Shown piece by piece: positions 26,866 to 38,700 of a DNA stretch of 64,000 bases. The translations under genes and the position numbers were made by a program. Origin of the DNA: Apus apus (Eukaryota; Chordata; Aves; Apodiformes; Apodidae); assembly GCF_020740795.1 (NCBI RefSeq), contig NC_067285.1, positions 40,894,511 through 40,958,510 on the forward strand. Reading direction: 5' to 3'. Under the pieces are notes generated by a model. The model worked only from the letters and a program-made list of their open reading frames with translations, made no database searches and was not told the origin of the DNA. Within the stretch, counting starts at the first letter, position 1. Every line of letters begins with the position of its first letter.

Positions 26866-27357
26866 GGATTCCATGACATCCAAGCCTGTATCGTTTCAGG
26901 TTCCCACCACAACAGCACAGGGAAACGTGTGTGGTCAACACAGCACAGCTTTCTGCATTCAGAAAGAGGAACTGAGGTGCAACAGGCCACCCACCTCCTC
27001 TGTCCACTGCTCAGGGATGAGCCCAGATGAAGGGGTTCTCAGGCAATCCCTTTCTCCCCTCTGGGAGGCAGCTGTGCTGGGCCACAGAGGGGCTTGGTGG
27101 GAATTCCTGTTGCCTCAGCACCAGGAGATGGAGGCGATGGACCTCCAGCCCTTCAGGCCCTGGAGATGCATTTCTGCTGGGTGAACTCTCCTTGTGATGC
27201 AGGCATGTCCCTGCTGCAGGTGTGGGATAAACCCTTAGGAAATGGTGGCCTGGAAGCATCTGCCTTAGTTCTGCTCTGGATCCAACCAGCTGGGCTGTGC
27301 TCAGCCAGCTTCTGTTTTCACCCGTGCCACTGGGAAGGGAGAATCCATCTCCACTTT

Positions 27358-30300
27358 TCACTGGGTGCTTCTCTGCCCAACAATTGCATCAAATTTGACT
27401 TCAGTCATCTTCCTCAGCAAATTCAGGGCACGTTCTGGAAACACCCTGGAAGAGATAATAACATGATGTAGGATGTGCAATTTAAATCATGGGAGCAAGG
27501 GGCACTGCAGGTGAGGGAAGAGCTGGTCTGGGAGCAGGATGTGTGCACACACACATAGCCTGGCACCAAGACTTAAACCAGAAGTTATTTCCAAAGAACC
27601 CACAGCCCACACCAGATCAGTCTGACTGCTTTAACTCCCATCCCATCCATCTCCTCTTATGACAGTTCCAGGACAGGCAGCTTCCTGACATGATTTAGGT
27701 TGCAATATTGCTGCAAAATACAGACACTTGGATTTGCCTTTTTTCATGCTTTCCAAACCTTATCTGGTTAATTTGGGGAATTCTTGGAGGTGAAAAAACA
27801 AACAAGCCACCCCAAACATCTTTACACCTCCTTGCAAAGGGAAATTTGGAGTTAGATCCAAGTTTGCTGGCTTTCACAAAGAAGAAATTGCCATGTGTTT
27901 AATGAGGTTCTGGAGAAGTTAACTGGATACCTAACTCAGGTGATGGGCTATTCATTCTATGTTTGGAAGCTGAGCTCTGAGGAAGACACTTCCTCAGCAG
28001 AGCAGCTACACTGGATATTAAAGATGTGTGAGAGGACAGATCTTGCTTTACATGTCAGAGAGAAGCAATAGAGCCCTTTGGAAGCAATTTTTCAAGCCTC
28101 TGTGATCTCAGTCTTTGGTGTTGACATGAAAGAAACAAAACAGCAAGAAGCAGCAAGTCCTCAGCTCTTCCTGGAATACTTTAATACACTGGGGCTGCTG
28201 GTTCAGAGAAAGTGTTTGGGTTTTTTTTGCAGGCAGAAGGGAAGTAGCAATCTGTGAAGAAAAAGTGTTCTGTTGTTCTGCCCCTCCCTGCCCATCAGCC
28301 TGCAGAGGGAGACCTGTGAGAGCACTCAACAGAGCCCTTCCCTGGAATGTGTCCGCTGTTGTCGTTAGAAAGATCCAAAGTGCTGTTTGGTTAATTGGTG
28401 AAGTGTTCTTAAACAAAACAGTCTTGAATCACATGGAACACGTTCTGAGGGTTGTACACTCAGCGAGTTATATTTGAGAGACAGGGAGTGTGTGTTGAGT
28501 TGGTGGTTTGGCTTTTTCTACTTACCTTTCAAAAAATAATGCAAGGCGTTGATTTGATGGAACAAAAACCATCTTCTGGTTGGTCAGTATCCCCTCCATC
28601 AGGGCCTCTGCAACTTCTTCAGCCTCCAGAATCTTCCCAAGCCTGCAGAGGAAAGCACCAGGTCAGAGCTGGGGTGGCAGAGCAGGGCTGGGGCTGGCTG
28701 AGGGAGGACGGGTCCCAGGGGCACCAGCTCGGGGCTCCCACGTGCAGCCATGAGCACAGATCCTCCTGAGCCCCTCGTGCCCACTGTCTTTCCACAGGCA
28801 GCTGGGATGCAGGGCCTAAAGCTGGGGCTGATCTCTAGTGCCTGCAGAGAGGGCAGCACAGGGAAGCAGAGCTGGGCACTTACCTCGTGCTGGGGTTTTT
28901 GACAAACCCCGTGTTTATAAACACTGGACACAGACACGTGGTTTTGATTCCATCCTTTCCCAGGGCAGACAGCTCCTCTGTCAGAGCTTTATGAAATCCA
29001 ACTGCAGCAAACTTGCTTGAGCTGCAGGAGGGGAAAAAGCACAACTGAGAAGGCAGAAATACTGCTTCTAGCTCTCTAGAAAGGGGAACGGGGAGGGGCT
29101 GTTTGCCAAGGGGTGTGTAGGGAGAGGACAAGGGGCAATGGCCTTAAACTAGAGCAGGGCAGATTGAGGTTGGATATCGGGAAGAAGTTCTTTACACTGA
29201 GGGTGGTGGATCACTGAACAGGCTGCCCAGAGAGGTGCTGGAGGCCCCATCCCTGGAGAGATTCAAGGTCAGGCTTGACCAGGCTCTGACCAACTTGATC
29301 TAGCTAAAAATGTCCCTGTGCACTGCAGGGGGGCTGGACTAGGTGGCCTTTAAAGGTCCTTTCCAACCCCACAAGTTCTGGGATTGTGTGAAAAGATCAC
29401 ACAGTAGTGACTAGGAGGCAAAAACCCCCAAAGTAGGGCAGCTGAGAGACATCTCAGAGACTAATCCTGAGCTTCCCTGTGCCACAGTGCAGTGCTGGGT
29501 TGGGTACTGCTGCTTTGGGCAGCAGCTGTGACACACAGAGCAGGTGGCTTTCAGAAACAGTCACCTTAGTTGCAAACAGATGAATGTCAGGCATGTTTAG
29601 AAAATTCTAACTCCTGTGCATAACTCAATGAGCTTTCCTCTTTCACATGTGAGCAGATTCTCAGAAGGAATGGAGCCCGAGTCAGGAAAAATGAAGAAGG
29701 ATGGGCAGAGTAGAAATGGAGAACAACCTTCCACCATTTCTTGTAGCAAACAGGAGCATTGTGAGAGTCTGGAAATAGAGGAGCATGCTGCATGCCAAGG
29801 GTGAAGAACATTAATGTCACAGGAATTGATGTGGGTGAGGAGTGTAATGAACTGCAAACAGAACAAGAGCACCTGTGGACTGGCTGCTGTGGATCTGGAC
29901 AGTGTGACCCCACTGAAAGCCCTGGCTGGGGAGCTCTCCCTTTGCTAGCAGCAACTGGCTCTCTGAGAAGGGAGTTTTCCATGGGGAAGGTGCTCTCACT
30001 GGAGCCACTGGTACAGAGGGCTCCATCTGGTGCAGAAGGACAATCCAGACCTGCGTGCCTCTGCTCACACTCAGAGATTCAGTTGCTTCTAGCAGAAGGA
30101 GCAATGCAGTGACCTCTCAGGTGATCCAGCTTGGTTGCTCACAGCACAGGGAGTATCAGCAGGTCTTTCCCTTCTAAAGGGAACTGCACAGGCAAGAAGC
30201 AGTGTCATCTCCTGATGGCAGAGGTATTTCTACACACTAGGCACCACCACAAGGGCAGAAGGAGGAGAAGCCACTCGTTAGGGCTTGACCTGACAACAGC

Positions 30301-32793
30301 ACAACAACTCCCAGAAGCACTCACTGCTTTCTAAGATGGAGAAGGGAAGAGGGCACCTGTGTTGCCAGGCAAAAGTCTGGTGAGGGAGAGAGAAAAGAGC
30401 AGCTTTTGTTAGTTGGTGTGTGAAGGAATATTGTGGTTGCTCTGTGCTTGCTGATGGAGAAGGCACCATTTAAAACAAAGAGATGAAGACTGTAAAACCA
30501 CTTACCAATAAGCCACCATGAAAGAAATCACAAAATGACCTGCTGCTGAAGCCACCGTGACGATGTGACCGTAGTTGTTCTTCATCATGGTTGGCAGAAA
30601 AGCTCTTGTGGTCTTGAAAGTCATTGGAACCAAGAGGCAACCATGGGGGAAGGAGGAAAAGAACAGTGTTTTCTTAGCCAGGTCCAACACTGACCCTGAC
30701 TAATCACTAATGCAGTGGCTAATGCTTTGTGGCAACCTTTGTTCCCAACAGGCATATTTTGGGAAGTCAGCTGTAAACAGCCGATCCACACACCCTTCCT
30801 GTGCTGCTTTTTAGTTTTCAGATGTCAGCAGCAATGCTGCCCATGTCCCACCACATCATGTTCAGTAAAACACTCATCCTTCTGCAGCTTCTCCTCTCTG
30901 CTGCTGCAAACAGCAAGTCCTGAACAGCTGAAACCCTCCCACCCTGTAACCCCTGCTGGCAGCTGCCCTACCTTGTGGCTCATCTGTGGGCCTGCAAAGA
31001 CCCAAGTCCCAGCTCTGACAGCCCAGCTGTGTCTCCTGGGCTCAGCTTGCTGGAAAAAAGCTGGGAGCAAGGCTGCAGAGATGAGAGAAGCAAATCATGA
31101 GGAAAAGACAGGATTGAAGGCAGGCTCAGAAGTAGTTGGAGGAGCCAGAAGGCAAAGAGGTGACAGAGCAAGGTGTAAACTGGGAGAGGAGAAGTGCCCA
31201 GGGAGACTGGCTGGGTTGGGAGAAGGGGTACAAAGATGGAGGTGGCCCTTACCCACATGTGAGCAAGGATGTTGACTTCAAACATTCTTTCAATCTGGTG
31301 GTCCTGAGTGGAGAGCAGGTCGGCAGCTGTAATCACACCTGCATTGTTCACCAGGATGGTGACATCCCCAACGTCCTTCTTCACCTGTTGGACAGAATAA
31401 AACCAGAAAGGGGCCTGTCACTTGATATCAAAAACATGCCAGGCTAGGGAAGATGAGAAGCAATTTCATTCCTAACCTTGTTTCTTCGAGAGGGAGGAAG
31501 ATCAGCCACATTTCCAGATGTGGCAGGAACTGTGCAGTAGCACCACAAAATCTGGATTGGATCTGCTGCTTCTCCCTTAGTTACTGCCAGTATTTTTAGC
31601 CCCCCCCCCCCCAGCTCAGAAGTGCCACTGCACTTGTTTTCCTGGCTCCCCTGAAAGCTGAGCACCTTGGGCTGAGCCCTTGGACATGCCCCTGCTCCCC
31701 TACCTTCTCGGCAGCGCTGTAGATCTCCTCCCTCTTGCTGCAGTCCACCAGGAAGGTCTGCACGGGGGCTCCCAGCCTCTGGCACTCTGCTGCCGTGTCC
31801 TCAAGGCCGTGCTGTTGGAGGCAGGGCAGACAGACACTCGTGTGCAGCCGGGCCCTGCCTGCCTGGGGCTGCTCGGGCACCGCAGGGCACCAGGGACAGC
31901 CTGAAGGTTGGTCCTGGTCAGGGAACCCTGCCGAGCCCCAGGACAGCTCCTGCTGCCCAGGGAAAGAGCTGCAGCCAGGGGCTGAGAGAGGACTAGGATC
32001 ACAGGGCCAGACAGTGGGGGGTTGGAAGAGAGCTCTGGAGATCATCTAGTCCGACCCCCCTGCCAGAGCAGGATCCCCATGAGCAGATCCCACAGGAACA
32101 CGTCCAGGTGGGTTTGGAAGGGCTCCAGGGATGGGGACTCCACAGCCTCCCTGGGCAGCCTGTCCCAGGGCTCTGGTGCCCTCTGAGCAAACAAGTATTT
32201 TCTCATATTCAGGTTAAAGCTCCTTTGTTCCAGTGTGTGCCCCTTGTCCTGTCCCTGGACGCCCCCGAGAAGGGTCTGGCCCCGTCCTCCCGCCAGCCCG
32301 GGCAGCTCCGCAGCCCCGCTGAGCCCCGCGCTCCTCCCGCAGCCGCTCTCGGAGGGGCTGCTCGTCCCAGCTCGGCCAGGAGCCCCGAGCAGCCGTGGGG
32401 CCAGACGCCCGGGGCCGTGGGGCCAGACCCAGGGGCCGCGGGGCTCGGCTGGCGCTCAGCACCCAGCGCGGGGCCGGGCGGGACGGGGCGATGCGGGGCA
32501 GGTCCGTGTGCCCGCCCGGCCCCGGCCCCGGCCCCGGCCCCGGCCCCGCAGGGAAGGGCCCCGCACGCCCGCGGCTCCGCTACCTTGTTGATGTCCCACA
32601 GCACCAGCCGGCTCCCGCGCTTGGCGAACTCCAGGGCGGCCGCTCTGCCCACGCCGTGGCCCGCGCCCGTGACGAGCACCAGCTCCCCGCGGACAGACTT
32701 CCTGCGGGCGGGCAGCAGCAGCTTCGCCAGCGCCTCCAGGTAGGAGTAGAGCAGCGTGGCCAGGAACAGCAGCAGCTCCGCCAGCGCCCGCAT
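27358..32793 (-). CDS. HSD17B11/13: HSD17B11/13-like 17-beta-hydroxysteroid dehydrogenase, copy 1 (mosaic)
   Basis: Seven exons: 32793-32584, 31811-31704, 31384-31253, 30612-30506, 29021-28884, 28642-28526 and 27445-27358. All have GT/AG borders and consistent phase, giving 299 aa (human HSD17B11 and HSD17B13 are each 300). Residues 2-20 are a hydrophobic N-terminal helix, the lipid-droplet/ER anchor of the family. The cofactor motif TGAGHGVG is at 42-49, NNAG at 119-122, and the catalytic set is S172, Y185 and K189 (YCSSK across the exon 4/5 junction). Family role: NAD-dependent short-chain dehydrogenases on lipid droplets that oxidise steroid or retinoid alcohols. From memory, several motifs (YSYLE, AAEC, KNPSTR) look more like HSD17B13 than HSD17B11; bird orthology is unresolved. 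It differs from copies 2 and 3 at 15 residues: V178, I179 and 13 changes between 261 and 285. It has no stop or frameshift. Confidence 0.93.
29125..29395 (+). mobile_element. CR1 LINE 3' end in intron 4 of HSD copy 1
   Basis: A sense CR1 end: GACAAGGGGCAATGGCCTTA, then GAGGTTGGATATCGGGAAGA, then GGTCCTTTCCAACCCCAC. It is present in all three units, but this copy keeps about 60 bp (TGAACAGGCTGCCCAGAG region) that is deleted in both others. It is opposite in direction to the host gene. Confidence 0.88.
32003..32262 (-). mobile_element. CR1 LINE fragment in intron 1 of HSD copy 1
   Basis: Reverse-oriented CR1 3' end: GGGTTGGAAGAGAGCTCTGG, CATCTAGTCCGACCCCCCTG, GGCTCCAGGGATGGGGACTC. It grades into GC-rich sequence on the exon 1 side. 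Shared by all units. Confidence 0.85.
32517..32548 (-). repeat. GGGGCC hexanucleotide tract, HSD copy 1 intron 1 (5 units)
   Basis: The plus strand reads (CGGCCC)5 plus CG, so the transcript-sense strand is (GGGGCC)n. The tract starts 36 bp downstream of the exon 1 splice donor. It is pure with no interruptions. Confidence 0.95.
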
Positions 32794-32799
32794 GGCTGC

Positions 32800-33240
32800 C
32801 CCGGCGCTGCCCGGGTGAGCCCGGCTCGCTCTCCCCAGCGGGACGGGCTCCTTGCCCCAGGACCGACCCGCCCGCCCCGCCATGGCCGCCCCCGGCCCGC
32901 CCAGCATGGCCGCCCCCGCACGGAGCCCCGCGCCGCCATCTCTCCCCGCGGCAGCCAATCAGAGCGCGGCGTTAGCCCAGGGGGGCGGGCCCTTAGGAGG
33001 CCGGCGGGCCTCAGGCGCTGGGGATTGGCCCGCCCTCCGGCCAATCAGAGGAGGAGGGATCCTCCCCGCCCGCCGGGCGGGGCCGCGTGTGACGCGCTCG
33101 GGGCTTGTCCCGGCCCCGCTGGCGCCCGCAGCGCTCGTGCTGCGCGCGGGTCGGCCCCGCACGGGGAGCTCCGGTGGTGCCGCCCCGGACCCCGCTGGTG
33201 TCCAAGCCCAGCTCCCCCAGCGCCTGGCTGCTGAGCTTCC
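32800..33240 (-). promoter_or_regulatory. Orphan CpG-island promoter of HSD copy 1
   Basis: GC-rich, CpG-dense DNA immediately upstream of copy 1. It contains CCAAT at 32,955-32,959, inverted CCAAT (ATTGG) at 33,024-33,028 and CCAAT at 33,041-33,045, with a GGGGCGGG GC box between. Spacing and flanks match the CCAAT-ATTGG-CCAAT trio between HSD copy 3 and NUDT9, so this is a duplicated bidirectional promoter that has lost its NUDT9 side. Confidence 0.8.
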
Positions 33241-33262
33241 TGGGGGCCTCGGGAACAGGCAG

Positions 33263-33460
33263 AATCCCCAGGGCTGGAAAAGACCTTGAAGACCCTCAAG
33301 TCCCGCCTGTGACCAACACCCCCACATCTCCAGACCAGGGCACCAAGTGCCGCCTCCAGCCTGTCCTTGAGCACCTCCAGGGACGGTGCCTCCCTGGGCA
33401 GTCCCACCCGATGTCTGATCACCCTCTCCCTGAGGAACAGCTCAACTCACCCTTGTTCTG
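33263..33460 (-). mobile_element. CR1 LINE fragment upstream of HSD copy 1
   Basis: Reverse-oriented CR1 3' region: GGGCTGGAAAAGACCTTGAA through CACCTCCAGGGACGGTGCCT to ATCACCCTCTCCCTGAGGAA. It lies just outside the orphan promoter. The same element is at 40,795-40,990. Confidence 0.82.
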
Positions 33461-33689
33461 GCTTGTGCGGGGGTGTCTGGAGCCTCCACCAGAGCAGGAA
33501 TGTTGGTAGGAAATGGGAGAAAGCTGCTTCCAGGCAGTTTGGCTGCAACAGTGTAACTGCAAGGGTTTGTTGAGAGAGGGTTGCTGCCCTTACTCCTTTG
33601 CTTCTCCTTCAGCAATCCAGAAGAATCATGTTCACCATGTTGCTGAGTGATATTTTGAGCTGCTTTGGGAGAAGTGATGGCTGCACGAA

Positions 33690-33950
33690 CATCTGTCCTC
33701 TGCCCAGGATGAGGGGCAAGAGGCACAAGCTGGAACATGGGAAGTGCCAGTTCAGTGTGAGGAAAAGCTCCTTTAGCAGGAGGGTGAGAGAGCCCTGGGA
33801 CAGGCTGCCCAGGGAGGGTGTGGAGCCCCCTTCTCTGGAGCCATTCCAGAGTCTCCTGTGGAATGTGCTCTGGGCCATCCTGCTTTAGCAGGGAGTTGGA
33901 CGAGATGATCCCTAGAGCTCCCTTCAAAGCCTGACAGGTCTGTGACTCTG
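33690..33950 (+). mobile_element. CR1 LINE fragment at the unit 1/unit 2 boundary
   Basis: Sense CR1 3' region: GATGAGGGGCAAGAGGCACA, then GAGCCCTGGGACAGGCTGCC, then GAGTTGGACGAGATGATCCC. It ends about 90 bp before the start of unit 2. The same element is at 41,222-41,482. Confidence 0.85.
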
Positions 33951-35157
33951 CATGAACATCTGTCCTCTGCCCAGAATCGCTCTCCAGTTCAGATTAGAGC
34001 TGTTGAAAAGGAGTTTATTTTTGTTCTCAGGGTGGCTTGGCTGCAGGGTTGCTGGTGCTGCCTGCGGGAGACTGGGCTGACTCCAGCAGAGGTTCAGAGC
34101 CAGGCCCTTCCTACTTTCCTCTTGGAGCTCCCTGCTGTTCTTGATGAACACATCACCCTTTGGGCCAGGCGCTCCCTGCCCAGCTCAGCGCTGCTGTCAC
34201 TTCCCTGGCACAGGCTGCAGGCAGAGCTGTGGCTGGGACAGGAGGCAGGGAAGGCAGAGAAGCCCCAGAGAAGCCTCAGCTCCCAGAGACACTGGAGGGG
34301 CGGGCAGAGCCCAAGGGCAGAGCCCCTGCCGGGGCTCAGCAGCATCCTCAGCCAGGAGGGAGGTGCTGCTCCTCACACCTGGGCCTCAGCTTGGGTGGCT
34401 TCATGGAGCTTGCACAGGCTCCTGCTGGGCACCCATCATGGCCAGGCTGTGGGGTGAGCTTCATGTCTGCTGTGGGCAGGAAGGGACCTGAGGAGCTCTG
34501 GAGGCTTTTGCTGACTGCATTCTGTCCTTGGTGGTGAGGAGGCAAAGGCTGAAATCCTTCCTTTGCTATTCCTTGATGCCCAGCAGAAGCTTCCAGGCTC
34601 AGGCAAGGTGGGAAGAGCAAGTGCCTCTCAGTTGTGTCAGGCCTGTCCTCTTGGAAAGAGCTGGATATGGAGCTCAGAAAGGCCCCCTCCCTCTGGGGGT
34701 TGTGAGCCAGCAAGTGCTGGTGCAGCTGGAGTTGCACAAGTGTGTGGAAAGAGAGTCTGTGCTCCCAGAGGTCTCTGTCCCCCGTGTCATCAGGTGCTGT
34801 ACTCCTGCACCCCAGGACAAAGACCTGAGGGCTTTCACCTCCTGGTCACGTTGGATCCTGCCAGAGCAGGCCAGCCTGGGGTGAGGGGCTGTGAGCAGCC
34901 TGATCTGGAGCCTCCCCCCGTGCTGGCACCTGCAGTTCAGCCCTGGCCTTGGGCTGCACTGTTGGCCACCAGGCCTGGGGGAGCCTGAGGTGGCTTCCTG
35001 GGGTGAGTGGGGACCTGCCTGGTCCCTGCAGCCTGGCCTGGTGTTTGGCAGGCTCTGCCTGAGCCTGTCACCCCTGGGGCACCTGCTCTGCTGCCCTTGC
35101 TCAGACCTGGTCAGGACTTCCCTTGCTGAAAGACACCTTGGGTTTAGAGAACTGTCT

Positions 35158-35163
35158 TTTATT
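35158..35163 (-). terminator. Poly(A) signal, HSD copy 2
   Basis: AATAAA on the transcript strand, 541 bp below the copy 2 stop codon at 35,704. Confidence 0.6.
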
Positions 35164-35703
35164 TGGAATGAGGAGTGTTGATGGTGCTCATGCATAAGTG
35201 ATGACATCACTAGGGATTCCATGACATCCAAGCCTGTATCGTTTCAGGTTCCCACCACAACAGCACAGGGAAATGTGTGGTCAACACAGCACAGCTTTCT
35301 GCATTCAGAAAGAGGAACTGAGGTGCAACAGGCCACCCACCTCCTCTGTCCACTGCTCAGGGATGAGCCCAGATGAAGGGGTTCTCAGGCAATCCCTTTC
35401 TCCCCTCTGGGAGGCAGCTGTGCTGGGCCACAGAGGGGCTTGGTGGGAATTCCTGTTGCCTCAGCACCAGGAGATGGAGGCGATGGACCTCCAGCCCTTC
35501 AGGCCCTGGAGATGCATTTCTGCTGGGTGAACTCTCCTTGTGATGCAGGCATGTCCCTGCTGCAGGTGTGGGATAAACCCTTAGGAAATGGTGGCCTGGA
35601 AGCATCTGCCTTAGTTCTGCTCTGGATCCAACCAGCTGGGCTGTGCTCAGCCAGCTTCTGTTTTCACCCGTGCCACTGGGAAGGGAGAATCCATCTCCAC
35701 TTT

Positions 35704-38700
35704 TCACTGGGTGCTTCTCTGCCCAACAATTGCATCAAACTTGACTTCATTCAGCTTTTTCAGCACATTCAAGGCACGTTCTGGAAACAGCCTGGAAGAG
35801 ATAATAACAGAGGTGGCACTGTGGGTGAGAGAAGAGCTGGTCACACACAGGGACTGGCACCAAGACTTAAACCAGAAGTTATTTCCAAAGAACCCAAAGC
35901 CCACACCAGATCAGTCTGACTGCTTTAACTGCCACCCCACCCATCTCCTATCAGAGTTCCAAGGCCAGTTATCTGCAGGGCAGTGTTGGGGTTGCAATAT
36001 GGCTGCAGGATCCAAGAAGGTTCAAGACTGAGCAGAGACAGGTGGGTACTGAGTGTTTTACACTCTGAAAAGCAGCAGGGCTGAGGAAGGATGAGATGTT
36101 AAAACTGAGCTGCAGTTGCTTCCCTGGGATTTCTTCTCTCATGAGTCACCTCTCTTGCTGTCCTCCTGCCCCAAATGCAGACAAATGAGCCAAGTTTTCC
36201 TCAGGGCTTTTCAGCATTAGGTCTGACTTGTCTACACTTCTGCAGACTTGGACTGTTCACCAGGCAGCACTCGGAGATGCAAAAAGACTGAAAAGCTTTT
36301 TCCCTCTGCCTGGTGTCAGGTTTTGCCAACAAGGTATCACCACATCTTCCAGGAAATACCATGGAAGGTAACTGAGAAGTGAAGGTAGTTGTTGTGATGT
36401 GAATGCCAGATTTGGAACCTGAGCTCTGGTAAAAAAGCCTCCTCAGCAGAGCTCCTCTGCTTGATGTTAAGGATGTGTGGGAGAACAAGTCTGGCTTTTT
36501 CCACGGCAGAGAGAGGCAAGAGAGCCCTTTTAAAGCCACTTTCCCAGCCTCTGAAACCTCAGTGTTTGGTGCTGACATGAAGAAACAAACACAAATCAAC
36601 TGCAGGTCCTCAGCTCTTTCTGGAACTGCTGCCAGGGCTGCTGGCTGAGAGAAACTGTTGTTTGCAGCCCCATGGGACACAGCAACCTGTGAACAAAAGT
36701 ATCCTCTTGTTCTGCTTCTCAGCTTGTAGAGCACTTCTGTACTGAGAAGAGTTTGGTGCAGAAAGTGGGTCACAAAGACCTAGGAGAGGGCTCAGAAAAA
36801 TCTCTGTCTTGCCTGCTCTTGCCATTAGAAAGAACCACTGCTGTTTCACCACCTTGTGTGTTCCTCTCCTACAAAAATGCTTCAGGTGGGGGCTTGTTTA
36901 AGAAATTATCTTCTCTCCTGCAGACAGTTCCTTATTTTATAGTTCTCACAGGCATATTGATGTACAAATCTGCACTGATGAGTAACTGAGCATAGGGATG
37001 TCAAACACTGAAGTTAATACCAAATAAATGAAACTGGATTGAATGGGGTCCATTCTGAATTGAGAACTGAATTCAGAGCTGCCCAGCTCTCATTCCAGGA
37101 TTTCTCTATCTGGCCATTTCGTACCTTTTACTGTCATGAGTGCAAAATACAAAAAAAGGCTGACAACTTAACCTTGAATCAGATGTTGCAACTCGGAGGG
37201 CTGCACGCTCAGTGAGCACTGACAGTTTTTCCCTCCTCGTCTATTTTTCATTTTTTTCCTACTTACATTTCAGAAAGCAACGCAAAGCTTAGATGTGGTG
37301 GCACAAAAACCATCTTCTGGTTGGTCAGTATCCCCTCCATCAGGGCCTCTGCAACTTCTTCAGCCTCCAGAATCTTCCCAAGCCTGCAGAGGAAAGCACC
37401 AGGTCAGAGCTGGGGTGGCAGAGCAGGGCTGGGGCTGGCTGAGGGAGGACGGGTCCCAGGGGCACCAGCTCAGGGCTCCCATGTGCAGCCATGAGCACAG
37501 ATCCTCCTGAGCCCCTCGTGCCCACTGTCTTTCCACAGGCAGCTGGGATGCAGGGCCTAAAGCTGGGGCTGATCTCTAGTGCCTGCAGAGAGGGCAGCAC
37601 AGGGAAGCAGAGCTGGGCACTTACCTCGTGCTGGGGTTTTTGACAAACCCCGTGTTTATAAACACTGGACACAGACACGTGGTTTTGATTCCATCCTTTC
37701 CCAGGGCAGACAGCTCCTCTGTCAGAGCTTTATGAAATCCAACTGCAGCAAACTTGCTTGAGCTGCAGGAGGGGAAAAAGCACAACTGAGAAGGCAGAAA
37801 TACTGCTTCTAGCTCTCTAGACAGGGGAACGGGGAGGGGCTGTTTGCCAAGGGGTGTGTAGGGAGAGGACAAGGGGCAATGGCCTTAAACTAGAGCAGGG
37901 CAGATTGAGGTTGGATATCAGGAAGAAGTTCTTTACCCTGAGGGTGGTGGGTCAGGCTTGACCAGGCTCTGACCAACCTGATCTAGCTAAAAATGTCCCT
38001 GTGCACTGCAGGGGGGCTGGACTAGGTGGCCTTTAAAGGTCCTTTCCAACCCCACACGTTCTGGGATTGTGTGAATGGCCTAAAAGATCACACAGTAGTG
38101 ACTAGGAGGCAAAAACCCCCAAAGTAGTGCAGCTGAGAGACATCTCAGAGACTAATCCTGAGCTTCCCTGTGCCACAGTGCAGTGCTGGGTTGGACACTG
38201 CTGCTTTGGGCAGCAGCTGTGACACACAGAGCAGGTGGCTTTGAGGAAAAGAGTGCAGCATGGAGTCTAAGTGAACTCCAAAAAAAACCCAGACCATCAA
38301 TGGACTGACTGCTATGGATCTGGACAGTGTGACTGTAAAACCACTTACCAATAAGCCACCATGAAAGAAGTCCCAAAATGACCTGCTGCTGAAGCCACCG
38401 TGACAATGTGACCGTAGTTGTTCTTCATCATGGTTGGCAGAAAAGCTCTGGTGGTCTTGAAAGTCATTGGAACCAAGAGGCAACCAAGGGGGGAAGAAGG
38501 AAAAGAACAGTGTTTTCTTAGCCAGGTGCAACACTGACCCTGACTATCTCTAATGAAGTGAGAAATGTTCTGGCTAATGCTCAGTGCTGCACTGCACCTT
38601 GGATTCTGAGAGCCACAAAGACCCCTGTTCACTGGGGTCTTGGCTCAAGGAGCCAAGAGGGGAGATGGTGACACAGCAGGGTGTAAACTGGGAGAGGAGA

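Larger units (their letters stand above)
25003..34039. repeat. Tandem segmental duplication, unit 1 (9.0 kb)
   Basis: The first of three head-to-tail units. It begins at GCTGCAGGGTTGCTGGTGCT, which recurs at 34,040 and 41,572. Order on the plus strand: a 1.06 kb downstream segment (25,003-26,068), sequence unique to this unit (26,069-26,865), HSD gene copy 1, its CpG promoter (about 32,800-33,240), and CR1 debris up to 34,039. It is longer than unit 2 because of extra sequence at 26.1-26.9 kb, in intron 4 and in intron 3. Confidence 0.92.
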
